In this document: in pieces, positions 60,673-64,000 of the stretch | Position numbering within the stretch: position 1 is the first letter of the stretch | Layout: every line of letters begins with the position of its first letter | Source of the DNA: Acanthaster planci | Lineage: Eukaryota; Echinodermata; Asteroidea; Valvatida; Acanthasteridae | Direction: 5' to 3' | Length of the DNA stretch: 64,000 nt | Assembly: GCF_001949145.1 (NCBI RefSeq) | Contig: NW_019091404.1 | Span: 1,124,077 to 1,188,076, forward strand | The notes under the pieces: generated by a model | Seen by the model: only the letters and a program-made list of their open reading frames with translations | Databases searched by the model: none | Told to the model about the DNA's origin: nothing | Translations under genes and position numbers: made by a program

Positions 60673-63600
60673 ATGGATGGCTCGACGGGAGTACCAATGC
60701 AGGGTCAACCGAGCTACGGCCAGCCTCAACCAGGGTACGGCCAGCCTCAACCAGGGTACGGCCAGCCTCAACCTGGGTACGGTCAACCGCAGGCAGGATA
60801 CGCTGGCCAACCACCTCAGGCCTACGGGCAACCCCAGCCGGGCTACGGTCAACCGCCTCCACCGGCAGGCTATCCTGGCGGTCAGCCAGTGAGTACAAGG
60901 GCAATGTAATGTCACGGGCACATGGAACAATTTTAAATGAGCAATTGACAACCAATTTTGCTTGTACTACATTTCCAGTCAGAAATATTTCGTTGTTTCC
61001 GAAGTTGACAATGACCGGTATAAAAACACTTTCCGAAATGCCTTTGAAGTTCCAAATGGTTGATTTTTTTCTCGAGAGGTAACCATAATCATTCGTCTAA
61101 TTTGCCACGTTCGTTTTTTTCTTCACCACCACAGGTCATGGCCCAGCCGGGCGTTCCTGGCGCGTTGCCAGGGCAACCAGCGCCGACGCAGTGGATGCCC
61201 GCACCAGAGAGGATCCCCGGATGTCCGCCCGGCCTTGAGTACCTGACACAGATTGACCAGCTCCTAGTTCACCAGCAGGTCGAGCTGTTTGAAGGTTCGC
61301 TCTACCATCTTGCATGGCCTGTTTTGTATTGAATGTCGTAATCATTTAAATTTAGGTCTTCCCGGCCATGCGCTCTCGGTTCGGGGTTTCGAACGTTTTC
61401 AGTCACGGTGCTAGAATCTTGTGGATTTTGACACGGAAAATTGAACCCGCACCGAAACCGAAAATTGCCTATTCACCGTTAGACACTCGTCGATGTGGAC
61501 TTCAATCTAAAAAGCCTTCCTGTTGTGGCCAACGAAACTCGGAAGTACATGTATTTTGAAACTTGAACAGTTTGGTAAAGTTTTTTTCTTCACCATTGCG
61601 TATGTGTGGTTGTATTTTCAGTTTTCACCAACTGGGAAACATCTAACCGATATCAGGTCAAGAACAGTGTGGGTCAGCAGATCTACTTCGCTCATGAAGG
61701 TAAAATTTGCATACACAAATATAGTTTATCATAGTTACAGCATTCTTCTTTTTGTGTGTGGGGGTAGGCGTCTGTGGACTTTTATCTCTTAGAAGTCATA
61801 TTTCATAAGCAAAATTTATTGCAAATGCATGAGCAAGGTCTTATTTTGGAACGGCTTTCAAACTTTTCTACCTTTCAATATTGGTTCAAATCTTGGTTGT
61901 CAAGAGGAACCGGATTTGACCCTAGTAACCTAGAATGGTATGAATGTATATTTCACATGCAGGCTTAGTTGAAACATGCTGGTTTGTTTGGTTTTTTTTT
62001 CTCGCGCTCAGAGTCGGATGTTTGCCAGAGACAGTGCTGTGGGCCACAGCGTGGCTTCACAATGCATATCACGGACAACATGCAGCAGGTAATTAGGTCC
62101 ATGATGAGGCATGCTTTGCACTGCGCCCTCACGGGAAAGAAGTGCGTAACGGTTAAGCCTCTTGGATGGCAGATGGCATTGGTTATGTACCGGTTGACAC
62201 ATTAAAGTGCAAGTGATGACGTAGCGGCTGCGGCTACGGCTTCATTGTTTTGGTAGTTTATAGGTCATAGAAAGTGCTTAAATGGTGGACAAAATTACCA
62301 TTTCGGATTGTTCGATCCGGAACGTCCTTATACGCTGGCACCGGATTAGCCAGGAGTCTCTATTTCAGATAGAATTGGTTGTGTCATTTTGATTGACCCT
62401 AAGGCATGCCTGCACACTTTTATTCCCTCACTCTTCAAAAAGTAATAGGTGGCGTCGTAAAAAATCCGCCTGTTAGGGCGGCAAATAGGCCCACATGAAT
62501 AATTTTGAGCCGATCACGTGTCATCAACTCACGAAGGTACTTACAGACAATTGTTTCGGGTGTCATCTTCAGGAAGTCATCCGGGTCACCCGTGAGTTCA
62601 AATGCTGTGCCGGCTGCTGCTGGTGTGCCAACGTGGATTGCTGTGGTTACGAGGTTGCTGTGGAGGCGCCCGTGGGACAGGTCGTGGGATACGTAAGACA
62701 GGCGTAAGTCTTGACCCTGTATCCAAAGTCATATGAACGTGTTGTAAGCCTACCTTTTAGGGAGTTTCATGCAGACGTGATGAATACGGATACAGACTAA
62801 GATTCAAGGACGGTGAATAGCAGGGCTGGATAATTGCACCGTGAGGTAAAGAACACGTGTTGTCTGTGTGGAACTGCTTTTACGTTGTAGCTGGATGCAG
62901 ACACACCGTGAAGTAGGTGCATAATCGCAAGTCCATCCGTTAGCAACATATAGCAAGTCAACAGGATAAATCGACAGTGCTGGAAGACACGAACAGTTGT
63001 CTTTATTCACAGTCAACATGCTTCCGACTTGACTTGAGACTAGACGATTTTGCATTTTGACCAATGATTGATTTATACGAAGACTTGTGAAAACTGTCAC
63101 CATTTCACTTTACTATTTAAGTGGGCTCACGAAGATCATACCCTCACCAATTAAAGTGGCATAATTATTTTGTCTTAAAGTCAGAGTGGTTGGTCACCCC
63201 ATTACGACATCCTCAACGCTAGCCGGGAGCCCGTCTTGAAGATCCGCGGCCCCTGCTGCATCTGCCAAGGCGCCTGCTGCACGTGGGACCAAAACTTCAA
63301 TGTAAGAGCTTTCCTCTGAGAACTATTTAGTGGATTCCTGCTGATACCCTGCGCTCATCGGATACGTGTAATTTGGAGAGCACCCGATGCTTATGTCCCT
63401 GGATGATGCTTTTCATTGGTTCAATTTCAAAAATACGATGTAACAAAAGATTCGATTGGTCAATAAGGCTAGGTATTTCTGGACTTTACATGCTGAACCG
63501 TGAAGGCGCTATTTCAGCTTCCTTTGAAATTGAGTGAACATACTCATCTTGACCGTCGTGATTTCTTTTTTTTTTTGGAAAACTTACTCAGGTCATGAGT

Positions 63601-63694
63601 CTTGATTTGGCCAACGAAGTTGGTAAAGTCAGCAAGCAATGGAGCGGATTCGTCAAGGAAATCTACACCAACGCGGACAACTTTGGCGTGTCCT
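60673..63694 (+). CDS. Phospholipid scramblase (PLSCR family), 3' end outside window
   Basis: Coding exons: 60673-60888, 61135-61294, 61622-61699, 62012-62088, 62573-62703, 63181-63301, 63592-63694, all in phase; 295 codons so far. The first exon has a leader from 60645 after a CCGCAG acceptor; ATG has A at -3 and G at +4. Residues 1-72 are Pro/Gln/Gly/Tyr-rich with QPQPGYG repeats. Then [20 protein letters not shown] opens the scramblase domain. The Cys-rich palmitoylation-type cluster is at residues 188-201 ([14 protein letters not shown]), and TNADNFGV starts the calcium-binding-like segment. The hydrophobic C-terminal helix of the family is not in the window. Known role: calcium-linked bilayer lipid movement and signalling at membranes. 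Which vertebrate PLSCR it best matches cannot be told here. Confidence 0.94.
60716..60790 (+). repeat. In-frame 21-bp coding minisatellite (QPQPGYG)
   Basis: Three near-identical 21-bp units (CAGCCTCAACCAGGGTACGG plus C) followed by degenerate ones in the first scramblase exon. The period of seven codons preserves the frame, so copy number can vary without a frameshift. Confidence 0.85.
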
Positions 63695-63857
63695 GTAAGT
63701 TCACAAGCTGTTGTCATTCAAACAGACGGCACCCGTTTTGTGACTTGATGCGCTCTCCTCTATTTTCAAGACTGAAAAGTACAACAGATTGGGCCTCCAA
63801 TTTGTTGTACGCCCGAGAAGAATGAGATTGAAAATTTAAAAAAGATAACTGTGAAAT

Positions 63858-64000
63858 CAGTGTAAGTTGTCTGTAACACAGTGTAAGTTGTCTGTAACAC
63901 AGTGTAAGTTGTCTATAACAAAGTGTAAGTTGTCTGTAACACTGTGTAAGTTGTCTATAACAAAGTGTAAGTTGTCTGTAACACAGTGTAAGTTGTCTAT
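63858..64000 (+). repeat. 21-bp minisatellite carrying GTAAGT in each unit
   Basis: About seven units of CAGTGTAAGTTGTCTGTAAC plus A, alternating between CTGTAACAC and CTATAACAA versions, running off the right edge. It lies in the scramblase intron after the exon ending at 63694. Every unit contains the consensus 5' splice hexamer GTAAGT. Confidence 0.9.

Noticed and set aside
60526-60955. Long minus-strand open frames with repeated LRLAVPW / EAGRTLV units
   Set aside because: Antisense shadow of the 21-bp repeat in the scramblase first exon. Any frame through such a repeat looks open and repetitive.

Overview
This is a piece of an intron-rich animal nuclear genome. GT-AG introns, interspersed non-autonomous transposons, tRNA-derived SINEs, a decayed LINE and minisatellites all point that way. 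The proteins look like those of an invertebrate deuterostome (echinoderm, hemichordate or amphioxus type), but nothing in the window fixes the species. There are no prokaryotic operons, CRISPR arrays or phage genes. I rebuilt four protein-coding genes exon by exon, and every splice phase closes.

Layout. 1-6426: intergenic sequence full of small palindromic and foldback repeats. 6427-16056 (-): beta-mannosidase, 16 exons, 883 aa, complete. 16057-17174: 1.1 kb head-to-head intergenic region that must hold both promoters. 17175-41941 (+): ubiquitin conjugation factor E4 B (UBE4B), 28 coding exons, 1151 aa, complete, starting with a 24-nt coding exon. Intron 10 contains a 383-nt assembly gap next to a minisatellite. 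41942-44175: tail-to-tail 3' UTR region. 44176-49312 (-): PINK1 mitochondrial kinase, 8 exons, 694 aa, complete. 49313-60644: 11 kb of mostly repeats, including a foldback element and a LINE remnant at about 58433-60330. 60673-63694 and beyond (+): phospholipid scramblase, 7 coding exons visible, last exon(s) past the right edge.

Function. Beta-mannosidase degrades N-glycan mannosides in the lysosome. UBE4B extends ubiquitin chains and binds VCP/p97. PINK1 phosphorylates ubiquitin on damaged mitochondria. Scramblase moves phospholipids between membrane leaflets. Two ubiquitin quality-control genes sit tail to tail, but the sequence alone does not show co-regulation.

I found no undescribed multi-gene system. 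The most unusual signals are: decayed tandem copies of the acceptor side of one UBE4B exon inside the intron just upstream of it; a long acidic insert in the PINK1 kinase domain carrying an LC3-interacting-like motif; and a hAT-type MITE with an exact 8-bp target duplication nested inside a second palindromic element.
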